DNA of 25,617 bases, from contig DAITMB010000072.1 in NCBI GenBank assembly GCA_036835375.1, forward strand, positions 1-25,617. The letters are read 5' to 3'. This DNA comes from JANQTF01 sp036835375. GTDB taxonomy: Bacteria; Bacteroidota; Bacteroidia; J057. Positions within the stretch are counted from its first letter, which is position 1. The number at the start of each line of letters is the position of its first letter. This document shows, in pieces, positions 1-7,758 of this stretch. The position numbers and the translations under genes were made by a program. The notes below the pieces were generated by a model. The model did not search any database. It worked only from the letters and a program-made list of their open reading frames with translations, and was not told the origin of the DNA.

Positions 1-32
1 GCGGAAAAAATACCCTTCCATGGTGGAGGGTC

Positions 33-428
33 GTGGAAGTGATGACCAAAGAAGAATTTACCATGGAAAGACCCAAAGTCTATGGCACAAATTGGCGGCT
101 GACTGCTTATGGCGATGACGCTGAGCGCCAAACACCTGTAGAAGGGGCGGAGGTCACCCTGGAATTTTCGGAATATGGTTCCATCTCAGGCAATTCGGGC
201 TGCAATCGCTATTTCGCCGAATGTTCCTTTCCCGGCACCAATCGCATCAAGGTGGCAAACCCTGGATCTACCCGCATGATGTGCATGGATCCGGAAGGGT
301 TGATGGAACTGGAACAAACCTATTTACGGCTCCTCACACAGTCGGTGAGCTACGAAATGAACCGAGAAAGCCTCACCATTCAATGCCAGAACGATCGGAT
401 TTTGATATTTGAGAAATGGGAAAAGTAA
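33..428 (+). CDS. META-domain (HslJ-like, DUF306) protein
   Basis: A small META-domain protein. The diagnostic features are W-x-L near the N-terminus, the block SGNSGCNRYF in the middle, then GSTRMMCM and a LMELEQTYLRLL helix before the final strand LIFEKWEK. The family includes E. coli HslJ and many exported envelope or lipoprotein forms; its biochemical role is poorly defined (heat shock, novobiocin resistance, motility). The start is uncertain. GTG 33, ATG 42 and ATG 63 are in frame, and the frame stays open to the window edge, so the N-terminus could lie upstream. ATG 63 sits just ahead of the conserved domain. No signal peptide is visible from any of these starts, unlike many relatives. 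The 3' end overlaps the next gene by 13 bases, suggesting translational coupling with a lipoprotein that also carries a small envelope-associated domain. The domain call is strong; the cellular role is unknown. Confidence 0.85.
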   Translation: MEVMTKEEFTMERPKVYGTNWRLTAYGDDAERQTPVEGAEVTLEFSEYGSISGNSGCNRYFAECSFPGTNRIKVANPGSTRMMCMDPEGLMELEQTYLRLLTQSVSYEMNRESLTIQCQNDRILIFEKWEK

Positions 429-1144
429 ATCACCTAGCACTCACCGTATTGGTCGGCCTACTCGCTTTGCTTGCGGGTGCTTGTGAAGATGCTGGTAGCT
501 CCCCTGCCCAACAGACGCTTAGCTCTACTTCGCCTTCCACTTCCCGTTCCATTCCTTCTACGAAGCCCTCGTCTCTTCGGGGCTTGCTTCTTCTCGGTCA
601 AGGTAGCATGACACTCTACGATTGTACCACAAATGAGCCGACCGTGATTCTCGATCCAGAACAGTTGCTCACCCAACGTATGTCAAAGGATTCGCTGACG
701 GGAACCATTTTTTTTGCAGAATTGCAGGTGTCCACCCCTAGCGACACGGAAGTGGCCGCTTTGCTGCAAATTACTTCCCTTGATCCCAACTGGGCCCAAG
801 CGCCCTGCGAGATGATTCAGCACGTGCAGGCTTTGGGCAATGAGCCTGGATGGGAACTTCGCGTCGATCCTCCCAACGATCTTTTGCTTCGCACCAACTA
901 TGGCGCTGACGAAGCTCGATTTCCTTATGTACTTCCCAAAGTCAGCGGGAATCTCTGGACTTATGATGTGACCATTGGCATGGGCGAAGGGGCCCAGCGC
1001 CTTCAGGTGGCCATCCGAGGCGAGCCTTGCGGCGACAAAATGTCTGGCAATTCATTTGCCTACCAAGCCAATGTCACTTGGAATGGGCAGGTGCTCTCCG
1101 GCTGCGCCAGACCACTATCAGAAGCACCCAAGCGCCGCAATTGA
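416..1144 (+). CDS. Lipoprotein with COG3650-like C-terminal domain
   Basis: A predicted lipoprotein of 242 residues. A hydrophobic N-terminus ends in the lipobox LAGAC with the lipidated Cys at about residue 23, followed by a Ser/Thr/Pro-rich linker (about 28-55). Residues 57-125 contain LYDC and a GTIFFAELQ strand and look like a small NlpE-like beta domain. Residues about 138-235 carry GNEPGWELRV and then CGDKMSGNSFAYQ and LSGCA, the pattern I associate with the COG3650 family of uncharacterised envelope proteins; the two cysteines at about 205 and 230 may form a disulfide. The gene begins inside the META gene and its TGA overlaps the ATG of the downstream permease by one base, so the three are probably co-translated. 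Function is unknown; envelope stress or surface integrity is an inference from partners of this type. Confidence 0.75.
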   Translation: MGKVNHLALTVLVGLLALLAGACEDAGSSPAQQTLSSTSPSTSRSIPSTKPSSLRGLLLLGQGSMTLYDCTTNEPTVILDPEQLLTQRMSKDSLTGTIFFAELQVSTPSDTEVAALLQITSLDPNWAQAPCEMIQHVQALGNEPGWELRVDPPNDLLLRTNYGADEARFPYVLPKVSGNLWTYDVTIGMGEGAQRLQVAIRGEPCGDKMSGNSFAYQANVTWNGQVLSGCARPLSEAPKRRN

Positions 1145-1956
1145 TGATTTGGAATGATCCTAGCTCCTGGCTGGAAGGCATGAATGTGGGATGGGGAACA
1201 TATGCCCTGATCGTGTCTGCTGGCGTGTTCACGGGTGTGATCAACACCCTCGCCGGGAGCGGATCTTTGATCACTTTGCCAATTTTTATTTTGCTGTGTG
1301 GCCTGCCACCCACTGTCGCCAACGGGACCAATCGGGTCGGCGTCATTCTCCAAAGTGTGGTGGGAGTGTATGGATATCATCGGGCAGGAAAACTGGCGCT
1401 TCGCCACGTAGAATGGTTGGCCATCCCGGCCATTTTGGGGGCTCTACTTGGGGCACAGATCGCCGTGAACCTCGACGAGGACCTCATGAACATGTCTATC
1501 GGTATCCTCATGGTCGTAATGCTCGCCGTGCTGCTGGTCAACCCTAGCCGCTGGATTCGACCTTCGGAGGTGGATAGCACCCGTCACAAACATCCTCTTT
1601 CTCTTTTGTTGCTATTTGGGATCGGGATATATGGAGGTTTTTTACAGGCAGGAGTCGGAATCTTCTTGCTGGCAGGGCTGGTGTTGTCGGCAAAGTATTC
1701 CTTGACTGCGGCCAATGGGATCAAGCTTTTATTGGTAATGCTATTTACCCTGCCTGCTTTGATCAGCTTTTTGTGGGCAGGGCAAGTACATATCGGCTTT
1801 GGATTGCTCATGGCAGCTGCCCAGGCGGTGGGTGCCGTGCTCGGCGTGCGAATCGTGGCCCGCATTCCCAATGCCAATGTATGGATTCATCGCTTGCTGA
1901 TTCTCATCGTCTTGGCGTCTGGGATCAAGTTTTTGAGCATGGCATTTTGGGGATAA
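1144..1956 (+). CDS. TauE/SafE family permease (sulfite exporter-like)
   Basis: An integral inner-membrane protein of about 270 residues with roughly eight hydrophobic segments, in the TauE/SafE (DUF81) family. Recognisable features are the first repeat with INTLAGSGSLITLPI and NGTNRVGVILQSVVGV, and the second repeat with YGGFLQAGVGIFLLAGL and ANGIKLLLVMLFT. The two repeats face each other in the usual inverted duplicate arrangement. Family members are proposed to export sulfite, sulfoacetate or other organosulfur anions, but substrate cannot be assigned here and no sulfur-metabolism gene is nearby. I chose ATG 1144 because it overlaps the TGA of the preceding lipoprotein gene by one base (TGATG); ATG 1180 is an alternative that would shorten the leader by 12 residues. 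A longer open frame back to 1027 runs through the previous gene and is not credible. Confidence 0.85.
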   Translation: MIWNDPSSWLEGMNVGWGTYALIVSAGVFTGVINTLAGSGSLITLPIFILLCGLPPTVANGTNRVGVILQSVVGVYGYHRAGKLALRHVEWLAIPAILGALLGAQIAVNLDEDLMNMSIGILMVVMLAVLLVNPSRWIRPSEVDSTRHKHPLSLLLLFGIGIYGGFLQAGVGIFLLAGLVLSAKYSLTAANGIKLLLVMLFTLPALISFLWAGQVHIGFGLLMAAAQAVGAVLGVRIVARIPNANVWIHRLLILIVLASGIKFLSMAFWG

Positions 1957-2225
1957 ACTGGCCAGGGTACTGAAAAGACTATCATTTTAAATGGTGGTTT
2001 CGATAAGTAAATGATTCAGGAGTGCATATTTCACGACCAAAATTCACGCTAATTGTATCCATAGCAAGGAAAGTACCTATCCAAGATGATCTAAGGTAAC
2101 CAGCGAATTATATAAAACTCATTAAGCATACTGTAATATTGGACAAGTAGTAAAAAAAGATTTTTGAGTATTGGAGATCTTCCTTCATTGCACCCGCAAT
2201 GTTGTGGGTGTTAAACTCAATAAAA

Positions 2226-2534
2226 ATGAAAAAAATTGCGATTTGTGTACTGACTGCCTTGATGATGTTCACATTCATGCCAGTTTCGTTCGCGGCTGAG
2301 CCAGTCCCAGTCACTGTTCCAGCTCCCAAGCCGATGGAACCCGCAGAAGCCCAGCTTTTGATTAATCGCCTGAACGAGATCAAAGACATGGACAAACGGG
2401 AAATGAGCGCAGAGCAACGGAAAGAGTTGAGGCAGGAAAAGAACTCCATTAAGAAGGAGCTTCGTAGTGGAGGGGTGTACCTCTCAGTGGGTGCATTGCT
2501 TGTTGTCGTTATTTTGTTAATTATCTTGTTGTAA
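2226..2534 (+). CDS. Small exported protein with C-terminal membrane anchor
   Basis: A 102-residue protein beginning MKKIAICVLTALMMFTFMP, a clear Sec signal peptide with a probable cleavage at SFA-A. A Pro-rich stretch (PVPVTVPAPKP) follows, then a charged helical segment (about 38-78) rich in Glu, Lys and Arg, and a hydrophobic C-terminus of about 22 residues with almost nothing after it. After signal cleavage the protein would be anchored by that last segment with the charged helix in the periplasm. I recall similar short proteins, ending in a GGVYLSVGAL-like segment, as common uncharacterised genes in Bacteroidota; no function is assigned. ATG 2226 was chosen because an upstream in-frame start at 2199 would bury the signal peptide. 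A strong hairpin follows the stop codon. It is the first gene of a run of small membrane proteins. Confidence 0.7.
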   Translation: MKKIAICVLTALMMFTFMPVSFAAEPVPVTVPAPKPMEPAEAQLLINRLNEIKDMDKREMSAEQRKELRQEKNSIKKELRSGGVYLSVGALLVVVILLIILL

Positions 2535-2546
2535 AAGTATCTTATA

Positions 2547-2576
2547 CCCTCGGGGAGGATTTATCCTCTTCGAGGG
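2547..2576 (+). terminator. Hairpin terminator or attenuator
   Basis: The arms ccctcggggaggat (2547-2560) and atcctcttcgaggg (2563-2576) pair over 14 positions with two G-U wobbles around a minimal tt loop. Three T residues follow within a short GTTTGTATAAAAA stretch, so the U-tract is weak. The position, 12 bases after the stop of the exported small protein and 48 bases before the next start, fits an intrinsic terminator or partial attenuator. Confidence 0.6.
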
Positions 2577-2624
2577 GTTTGTATAAAAATCAATCCCTTC
2601 CCTCGCTTCTTATTCAACTTCATC

Positions 2625-2837
2625 ATGAAAACCGCAGGAATTGTCATTGTCGTTATCGGTTTGCTCATCACCATTGTGACGGGCCTCAACTTTGTAACGA
2701 AAGAAAAAGTCGTTGAAATCGGCGAGTTAGAAGTAACCAAGGACAAGGACAATCGGCTATCGTGGTCGCCGATTATCGGAGTGATCGTCATGGCTGTAGG
2801 CGGTGGCGTGGTCCTGTTAGCGATGAGGAAATCATGA
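2625..2837 (+). CDS. Small two-TM membrane protein
   Basis: A 70-residue protein with two hydrophobic segments (about residues 3-22 and 49-66) separated by a charged loop containing TKEKVVEIGELEVTKDKDN. The arrangement places a roughly 26-residue polar loop between two helices, with a short basic C-terminus (MRKS). I recall similar proteins as frequent uncharacterised neighbours of stress genes in Bacteroidota. It ends in the sequence ATGATG-A: the TGA stop overlaps the start codon of the downstream GH130 gene, which indicates translational coupling. No enzymatic motif is present. Confidence 0.7.
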   Translation: MKTAGIVIVVIGLLITIVTGLNFVTKEKVVEIGELEVTKDKDNRLSWSPIIGVIVMAVGGGVVLLAMRKS

Positions 2838-3913
2838 TGTCGCGTACAGAAATATCAGATCGGTTGGATATCAAAAAAGAAGGGATCGTCATCGGAAAAA
2901 CCGACCTAGGTTTTGAAAATGAAGGGGTGCTCAACCCTGCGACCATTCAAGAAGGGGATACTGTGCACATGTTTTATCGTGCGGTGAGCAAGGGAAATTA
3001 CTCTACCGTAGGTTATTGCAAGTTGGACGGCCCCCTCACCGTCGTGGAGCGCCTCCATTTACCGTTGATATTCCCGCAAGCCGCCTACGAGTCTCACGGG
3101 GTAGAAGATCCCCGGATCACCCGCATCGACGACCTGTATTATCTTTCCTACTGTGCCTACGATGGCGTGAATGCCTTGGGAGCGCTTGCCACTTCTACGG
3201 ATCTCAAACGCTTCGAAAAGCAAGGTATCATCGTGCCCCAGTTCACGTACGAGGAGTTTATACATCTCGCAGCATCTCATGGTGCAATCGGGGAAAAATA
3301 TGCCCGCTTCAACGATCGCAATCGGCTATATTCTCGGCCTGACAGCAATGCGCATTCGCGAGATAAAGACAAGCCGGTGCTCCTGTGGGACAAAAACCTC
3401 ATTTTTTTCCCGAGAAGAATCAATGGCAAATTAACCTTTCTACATCGGATCAAACCAGATATTCAGATTACAGCTGTTGACGAAATCGCGGATCTGACCA
3501 AAAATTTCTGGGAGGAATACTTTCTTCATTTAGAAGACAACATTGTACTTGTTTCAAAACACGACCACGAAATAAGCTACATCGGTGGTGGCTGTCCGCC
3601 GATTGAAACGGAGGAGGGCTGGCTGGTGATTTATCACGGGGTCTATGACACGGCCAAGGGATATGTGTACACTGCCTGTGCTGCGTTGCTGGATTTGGAA
3701 GATCCACGGAAGGAAATCTCCCGGCTGCCCTTCGCTTTGTTTAGTCCCGAATTTGACTGGGAGTTGACTGGAGAAGTCAATAACGTGTGTTTCCCGACAG
3801 GAACCTCCTTGTTTGGTGACACACTTTACATCTATTACGGAGCGGCAGATGAGCGAATCGCCTGCGCTTCGGTGAGTTTATCTGCGCTTGTAAAAGAATT
3901 GTTGTTGTACTGA
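2834..3913 (+). CDS. GH130 family beta-mannoside phosphorylase or mannosidase
   Basis: A 359-residue five-bladed beta-propeller enzyme of glycoside hydrolase family 130. Visible landmarks are GVLNPATIQ (31-39), YESHGVEDPRITR (85-97, with the conserved Asp of the EDPR motif that serves as the general acid in this family), FFPRRINGKLTFLHR (191-205), GGGCPPIETEEGWLVIYHGV (251-270) and CFPTGTSLFGDTLYIYYGAA (319-338). Known members act on beta-1,2- or beta-1,4-linked mannosides, usually by phosphorolysis and sometimes by hydrolysis. The basic residues in the FFPRRxxGK region and the His in YHG favour a phosphorylase, but this cannot be settled by eye. There is no signal peptide, so it is probably cytoplasmic. 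The start overlaps the upstream gene's stop (ATG 2834 or 2837; a longer frame from 2762 lies within the preceding gene). A glycosyltransferase starts 37 bases downstream, consistent with an operon handling one intracellular glycan. Confidence 0.87.
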   Translation: MMSRTEISDRLDIKKEGIVIGKTDLGFENEGVLNPATIQEGDTVHMFYRAVSKGNYSTVGYCKLDGPLTVVERLHLPLIFPQAAYESHGVEDPRITRIDDLYYLSYCAYDGVNALGALATSTDLKRFEKQGIIVPQFTYEEFIHLAASHGAIGEKYARFNDRNRLYSRPDSNAHSRDKDKPVLLWDKNLIFFPRRINGKLTFLHRIKPDIQITAVDEIADLTKNFWEEYFLHLEDNIVLVSKHDHEISYIGGGCPPIETEEGWLVIYHGVYDTAKGYVYTACAALLDLEDPRKEISRLPFALFSPEFDWELTGEVNNVCFPTGTSLFGDTLYIYYGAADERIACASVSLSALVKELLLY

Positions 3914-3950
3914 TTTCGTGGTGATATGCGCATTTCACAACCCTTGCATA

Positions 3951-6350
3951 ATGAATATCAACCCCATATCTCACAATGGAAAGGAGGCAGCTTCTGCTTT
4001 GCTGTCTCGTGATAAATTGCCTAATCAAAAGAATGACGGATTTCAAGACGAATACCTTCCAGAAATCATATTCCTCAGTTCTTATCCTCCTCGGGAATGT
4101 GGACTCGCCACTTACTCTCAAGATTTGTTCAAAGCGTTAGGAACTAAGTTTATCGACTCCTTCTCGCTCAAAATTTGTGCACTGGAATCTGGAATTGCTT
4201 CGCACGTGTATCCAGACGAGGTCAACCGGATCCTCAATACCAATGATTCCGCTCAATACATTGCACTGGCCCGCGATCTCAATGACAGCGAGCAAGTCCG
4301 AATCGTGCTGGTACAGCATGAATTTGGGTTTTTTGAGCACAACGGCGGCGCCGATTTTTTGCAGTTTCTGGAAGCCCTCATCAAGCCTGTCATCTTGGTG
4401 TTTCACACAGTCATTCCTCGTCCCAAAAAAGCGTTGCGGAAGCATGTGAGGCAGATGGCTGCCGCTTGTAGGTCCATGGTCGTCATGACCCACAATGCAG
4501 CGCAGGTGCTCATATCGGATTATGGGGTGTCAAGGGGAAAAATCGAAGTCATTGCACATGGCACCCACCTTGTGCCGCATTTGAATAAATCGTTGCTGAA
4601 GGAGAAATATGGCTTTACGGGCAGGAAAGTGCTCTCCACTTTCGGGCTGCTGGGTCCGGGAATGGGAATTGAAACGACGCTGGACTCCATGCCAGCCATT
4701 ATCCAGGCCAATCCGGAAGCGCTATTTTTGCTCATCGGCAAGACCCATCCTGGCGTGATCCAAACAGAAGGAGAGCGCTATCGGAACATGCTGGCGAGGA
4801 AGGTCAAGAAATGGAAGCTTCAAAATCATGTGGTCTTCATCAATCGCTACCTGCCTTTGCCGGATTTGCTGGAGTATCTACAGCTGACCGACCTGTATCT
4901 GTTTACCTCCAAAGACCCCAACCAGGCTGTGAGTGGGACTTTTTCTTATGCAATGAGTTGTGGCTGCCCGGTGATTTCCACGCCAATACCCCATGCGCGG
5001 GAGATGCTGAGCGAAGACACTGGCATCATCATCGACTTTCAAGATTCTCAACAACTCGCCGAAAGCGTCAACCTCCTGATGGGTGACGACACCCTGAGGG
5101 CAAATTTTAGCTCAAGCACCCTACAATTGATCGTGCCTACCGCGTGGGAAAATTCAGCCATTGCCCATGCCCTGCTGTTTCAGCGGGTGATCGAAGATGA
5201 AACCCACAAAAAAATTGAACTGAACTACCGCCTCCCTCCCATCGACCTCGATCATTTGCAGAAGATGACGACGGACTTTGGCTTTATCCAATTTTCAAAA
5301 ATCAACCAGCCAGACATCAGCTCGGGCTACACCGTGGATGACAATGCACGGGCGCTGATCGCCATGTGCATGCACTATGCGTGTTGTGGAGAGGATTCTG
5401 ATCTGCGCTACATGCGGATCTATCTGGATTTTATCGAATACTGCCTACAGCCGGATGGCGATTTTTTGAATTATGTGGATGTCGATCGGCAGTTTACCAT
5501 ACAAAATGGCGAGACCAATCTCTCTGATGCCAATGGAAGAGCCATTTGGGCATTAGGGTATTTGGTCTCACAAGCGGCCATCTTGCCCCCCGCATTCATT
5601 GCTACTGCCGAAGCTATCATGAAGCAAGTTCTGCCGCGTGTTGAGGAAATGCACTCGACCCGCGCCATGGCTTTTGCCATCAAGGGTTTGTACTATTACA
5701 ACCTCCACAAGCATTCGGCTACAGTCTCCCGCATCATTCAGACCCTCGCGGATCGCCTGGTGCAAATGTACCGACATGAGTCCGAGGCCGGTTGGCAGTG
5801 GTATGAAAGTTATCTGACTTACGCCAATAGCCTACTGCCAGAAGCCCTGTTGTGTGCATGGCTGGACACGGGAAAACCTGTTTACAAAGGCATCGCAAAG
5901 GTTTCCTTTGATTTTCTCCTCTCGGTGATTTTCAGTGAGGATGAAATCCAGGTCATCTCCAACGAAAGTTGGCTGCAAAAGGGCGCAGAACCTGCCCGCC
6001 ACGCCGAGCAACCCATCGACGTGGCCTACACGATCCTGGCATTGAACCAGTTTTATGAGGTGTTTAGGGTGGCAGAGTACAAAAGCAAGATGAAAAAGGC
6101 TTTCGATTGGTTTTTGGGAAAAAACAGCCGTCATCAAATTGTTTACAATCCCTGCACCAGCGGCTGTTATGACGGCTTGGAAGAAATGCACGTGAACCTC
6201 AATCAAGGGGCAGAATCAACGGCGAGCTACCTCATGGCGCGGCTCACGCTGGAAGCGCAGCAGAATGTGCTGCCTCAAAAGACTACCGAAATGATACCAA
6301 AAGCAGTCTCCTCTTCGCCCCAAAGGGCCGAGGGGGAACTCAATTCTTGA
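3951..6350 (+). CDS. GT4 glycosyltransferase fused to alpha/alpha-toroid domain
   Basis: A two-domain cytoplasmic protein of 799 residues. Residues about 37-415 are a GT-B fold glycosyltransferase of family 4: SYPPRECGLATYSQDL at the start of the acceptor-side Rossmann domain, then STFGLLGPGMGIETTLDSM opening the donor-side domain, and SGTFSYAMSCGCPVISTPIP where the nucleotide-sugar site normally lies. The first Glu of the usual E-x7-E motif is not obvious. Residues about 434-770 form a second, helical domain with SSGYTVDDNARALIAM, LSDANGRAIWALGYL, SYLTYANSLLPEALL, EQPIDVAYTILALNQ and NQGAESTASYL, the pattern of an (alpha/alpha) toroid like those of glycoside hydrolases, phosphorylases and lyases. 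This architecture is seen next to GH130 genes in other bacteria. ATG 3951 was preferred over GTG 3918. The product is most likely a mannose-containing oligo- or polysaccharide, inferred from the GH130 partner; the toroid's reaction is unknown. Confidence 0.8.
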   Translation: MNINPISHNGKEAASALLSRDKLPNQKNDGFQDEYLPEIIFLSSYPPRECGLATYSQDLFKALGTKFIDSFSLKICALESGIASHVYPDEVNRILNTNDSAQYIALARDLNDSEQVRIVLVQHEFGFFEHNGGADFLQFLEALIKPVILVFHTVIPRPKKALRKHVRQMAAACRSMVVMTHNAAQVLISDYGVSRGKIEVIAHGTHLVPHLNKSLLKEKYGFTGRKVLSTFGLLGPGMGIETTLDSMPAIIQANPEALFLLIGKTHPGVIQTEGERYRNMLARKVKKWKLQNHVVFINRYLPLPDLLEYLQLTDLYLFTSKDPNQAVSGTFSYAMSCGCPVISTPIPHAREMLSEDTGIIIDFQDSQQLAESVNLLMGDDTLRANFSSSTLQLIVPTAWENSAIAHALLFQRVIEDETHKKIELNYRLPPIDLDHLQKMTTDFGFIQFSKINQPDISSGYTVDDNARALIAMCMHYACCGEDSDLRYMRIYLDFIEYCLQPDGDFLNYVDVDRQFTIQNGETNLSDANGRAIWALGYLVSQAAILPPAFIATAEAIMKQVLPRVEEMHSTRAMAFAIKGLYYYNLHKHSATVSRIIQTLADRLVQMYRHESEAGWQWYESYLTYANSLLPEALLCAWLDTGKPVYKGIAKVSFDFLLSVIFSEDEIQVISNESWLQKGAEPARHAEQPIDVAYTILALNQFYEVFRVAEYKSKMKKAFDWFLGKNSRHQIVYNPCTSGCYDGLEEMHVNLNQGAESTASYLMARLTLEAQQNVLPQKTTEMIPKAVSSSPQRAEGELNS

Positions 6351-6404
6351 ATAATCAGGCTACTCTTTTTTACATCTTGTTCATCCACCTTCTTACATTA
6401 GCTT

Positions 6405-6590
6405 ATGCCACTTTTAAATGTCATCATCATCTTGATCGCCGTAGGCGTGATCCTCTGGCTGATCAATGCCTTCATTCCGATGGACCGGAAAATCAAAAGC
6501 ATCCTCAACGTGGTCGTCGTCATTGCGGTAATCATTTGGCTGTTACAAGCTTTTGGCGTGCTAGGATCTATTCAGGGAATCAACATTTGA
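6405..6590 (+). CDS. Thivi_2564-type small membrane protein
   Basis: A 61-residue protein with two hydrophobic helices (about 4-22 and 33-53) and the characteristic linker NAFIPMDRKIKSILN between them. I recognise the pattern MPLxNVIIxLIxVGVxLWLIN plus IPMDxKIK as the Thivi_2564 family of small inner-membrane proteins, widespread in Proteobacteria and Bacteroidota and without a known function. It starts 54 bases after the glycosyltransferase stop on the same strand and may share its transcript. The short length and strong family match make it a real gene despite its size. Confidence 0.8.
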   Translation: MPLLNVIIILIAVGVILWLINAFIPMDRKIKSILNVVVVIAVIIWLLQAFGVLGSIQGINI

Positions 6591-6653
6591 CCCTTACCCC
6601 CTTGCCTACAGTCTATGGACTCCGCATAGGCTAAAAGTCATTGACATTCAACT

Positions 6654-6689
6654 GCGTCCCTGATTCAGCAATGGTCTGAAAGGGGACGC
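6654..6689 (+). other. Imperfect stem-loop between small stress genes
   Basis: The outer arms gcgtccc (6654-6660) and gggacgc (6683-6689) pair perfectly. An inner stem ttcag/ctgaa closes a caatggt loop, with small internal loops between. There is no T-run afterwards, so it is either a Rho-type or processing structure or a leader element for the CsbD gene about 100 bases downstream. No function can be assigned from sequence alone. Confidence 0.35.
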
Positions 6690-6792
6690 TTTGCGTTGTG
6701 GGATATCTACAATTCCTTTCTTCGTATTTGTAACATGGTCGGGCAGTAGAAAACCTACCTTTATCCTATCACAAATTAATCCATGAATCACG

Positions 6793-6990
6793 ATGAAAAA
6801 CCAATCGAACCAAACGAAACTACTTGGCAACTGGAATGAGCTCAAAGGCAAGTTAAAGCAAAAGTTTGCCCAGCTCACTGACGATGATGTCCTACTCGTA
6901 GAGGGTAAAGAAGACGAATTGTTGGGCAGGCTGCAAGCCAAGTTGGGTAAAACCGAGGAAGAGTTGCAAGTAATGTTTACAGACTTGTAA
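6793..6990 (+). CDS. CsbD family stress protein
   Basis: A 65-residue hydrophilic protein. The core GNWNELKGKLKQKFAQLTDDD followed by EGKEDELLGRLQAKLGKTEEEL is the CsbD signature (YjbJ in E. coli, CsbD in Bacillus). Family members are small helical, very abundant proteins induced by general stress (sigma-B in Bacillus, RpoS in E. coli); the molecular role is not established. The start at 6793 gives the usual length. A different ATG at 6783 opens a short out-of-frame reading frame and is not used. It lies among small membrane proteins that frequently accompany CsbD, supporting a stress-response island. Confidence 0.93.
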   Translation: MKNQSNQTKLLGNWNELKGKLKQKFAQLTDDDVLLVEGKEDELLGRLQAKLGKTEEELQVMFTDL

Positions 6991-7102
6991 TCGGTTACGG
7001 CACTTGCTCATCGTCACTTCACGTCACCAAACCCAGTCAGGTACATTCTGGCACCACCAAATGGGTTCTTAATATCACACTCACCCTTCACAACATCCAG
7101 TC

Positions 7103-7258
7103 ATGGGAAATATTCTTTACATCATTGCGGTCGTCCTGGTCATCGCCTGGGCAATCGGATTCATCGGCTACAGTGCTGGCGGAATCATTCATATTCTGCT
7201 CGTCATCGCCGTGATCGCCGTATTGCTCCAAGTCGTTAGAGGCAGGAAGATTCTTTGA
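7103..7258 (+). CDS. lmo0937-type small membrane protein (51 aa)
   Basis: A very short gene that a 60-residue cutoff would miss. Translation from ATG 7103 gives 51 residues beginning MGNILYIIAVVLVIAWAIGF, then a short turn GYSAGG and a second helix IIHILLVIAVIAVLLQVVRG, ending in a basic tail. This is the lmo0937 family pattern: two closely packed transmembrane helices joined by a GYSAGG turn. The family is common next to CsbD, YtxH and DUF1328-type genes, and no function is known. The sequence leaves no room for an alternative start. Confidence 0.88.
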   Translation: MGNILYIIAVVLVIAWAIGFIGYSAGGIIHILLVIAVIAVLLQVVRGRKIL

Positions 7259-7349
7259 TTTCCATAGGGAAAGCCCCCTTTTTAAGGATTATCATCTTGA
7301 TGATCCAGTTTTTCAACACACCATTCATCACATCTAAACACCATTTATC

Positions 7350-7640
7350 ATGAGTGCAGGAAATGTTTTTCTAGGCGTACTGACTGGCGTTGCCATCGGT
7401 GCTACTCTCGGCGTACTGTTCGCTCCCGACAAAGGATCGGCCACTCGCACCAAAATTTCTCAAAAAAGCCAAGGCTACGTAGATGATCTCAGCGCCAAAT
7501 TCGATGAGATCGTCAAAGGCCTCGCTGAAAAAATCGAAAGCGTGACCGACGAAGCCACACAGCTGGCCAAAGAAGGAAAGCACAAAGTAGATGAAGCTGC
7601 TTCCAGAACCGCGGCCAGAGTCGGTGACGGAATGCGCTAG
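7350..7640 (+). CDS. YtxH domain-containing protein
   Basis: A 96-residue protein with an N-terminal hydrophobic anchor rich in Gly (VFLGVLTGVAIGATLGVLFA), then the YtxH signature APDKGSATRTKISQKSQGYVD and a long amphipathic helix of Lys, Glu, Asp and Ala repeats (about 45-95). YtxH proteins are general-stress proteins of unknown mechanism (sigma-B dependent in Bacillus); the extended helical tail resembles LEA-like or apolipoprotein-like segments that could contact membranes. A hairpin with a T-run follows it at 7681-7736, so it is probably the last gene of its transcript, before a new unit begins with the holin-like gene. Confidence 0.9.
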   Translation: MSAGNVFLGVLTGVAIGATLGVLFAPDKGSATRTKISQKSQGYVDDLSAKFDEIVKGLAEKIESVTDEATQLAKEGKHKVDEAASRTAARVGDGMR

Positions 7641-7680
7641 TTTTCATCCCGCTAATTAAGTTCCACCTACACACCACCAG

Positions 7681-7736
7681 CAAACGGGAATACTCAAGGG
7701 ATTACATCTGGCGAGGTTTCCGTTTGTTTTTTTTAT
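7681..7736 (+). terminator. Intrinsic terminator after YtxH gene
   Basis: The arms caaacgggaa (7681-7690) and tttccgtttg (7717-7726) form a 10-bp stem with one G-U pair. The loop is 26 bases, within which ctc and gag can also pair. A run of eight or more T residues follows immediately (from 7727). This is the clearest factor-independent terminator in the window and separates the YtxH gene from the holin-like gene starting at 7759. Confidence 0.75.
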
Positions 7737-7758
7737 TTCACCCGCATAGCACAAGATC

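Noticed and set aside
2762..2833. N-terminal extension of the GH130 protein back to 2762
   Set aside because: It would overlap the preceding small membrane gene almost completely, and the added residues are basic and unlike family N-termini; the ATGATGA junction gives a better start.
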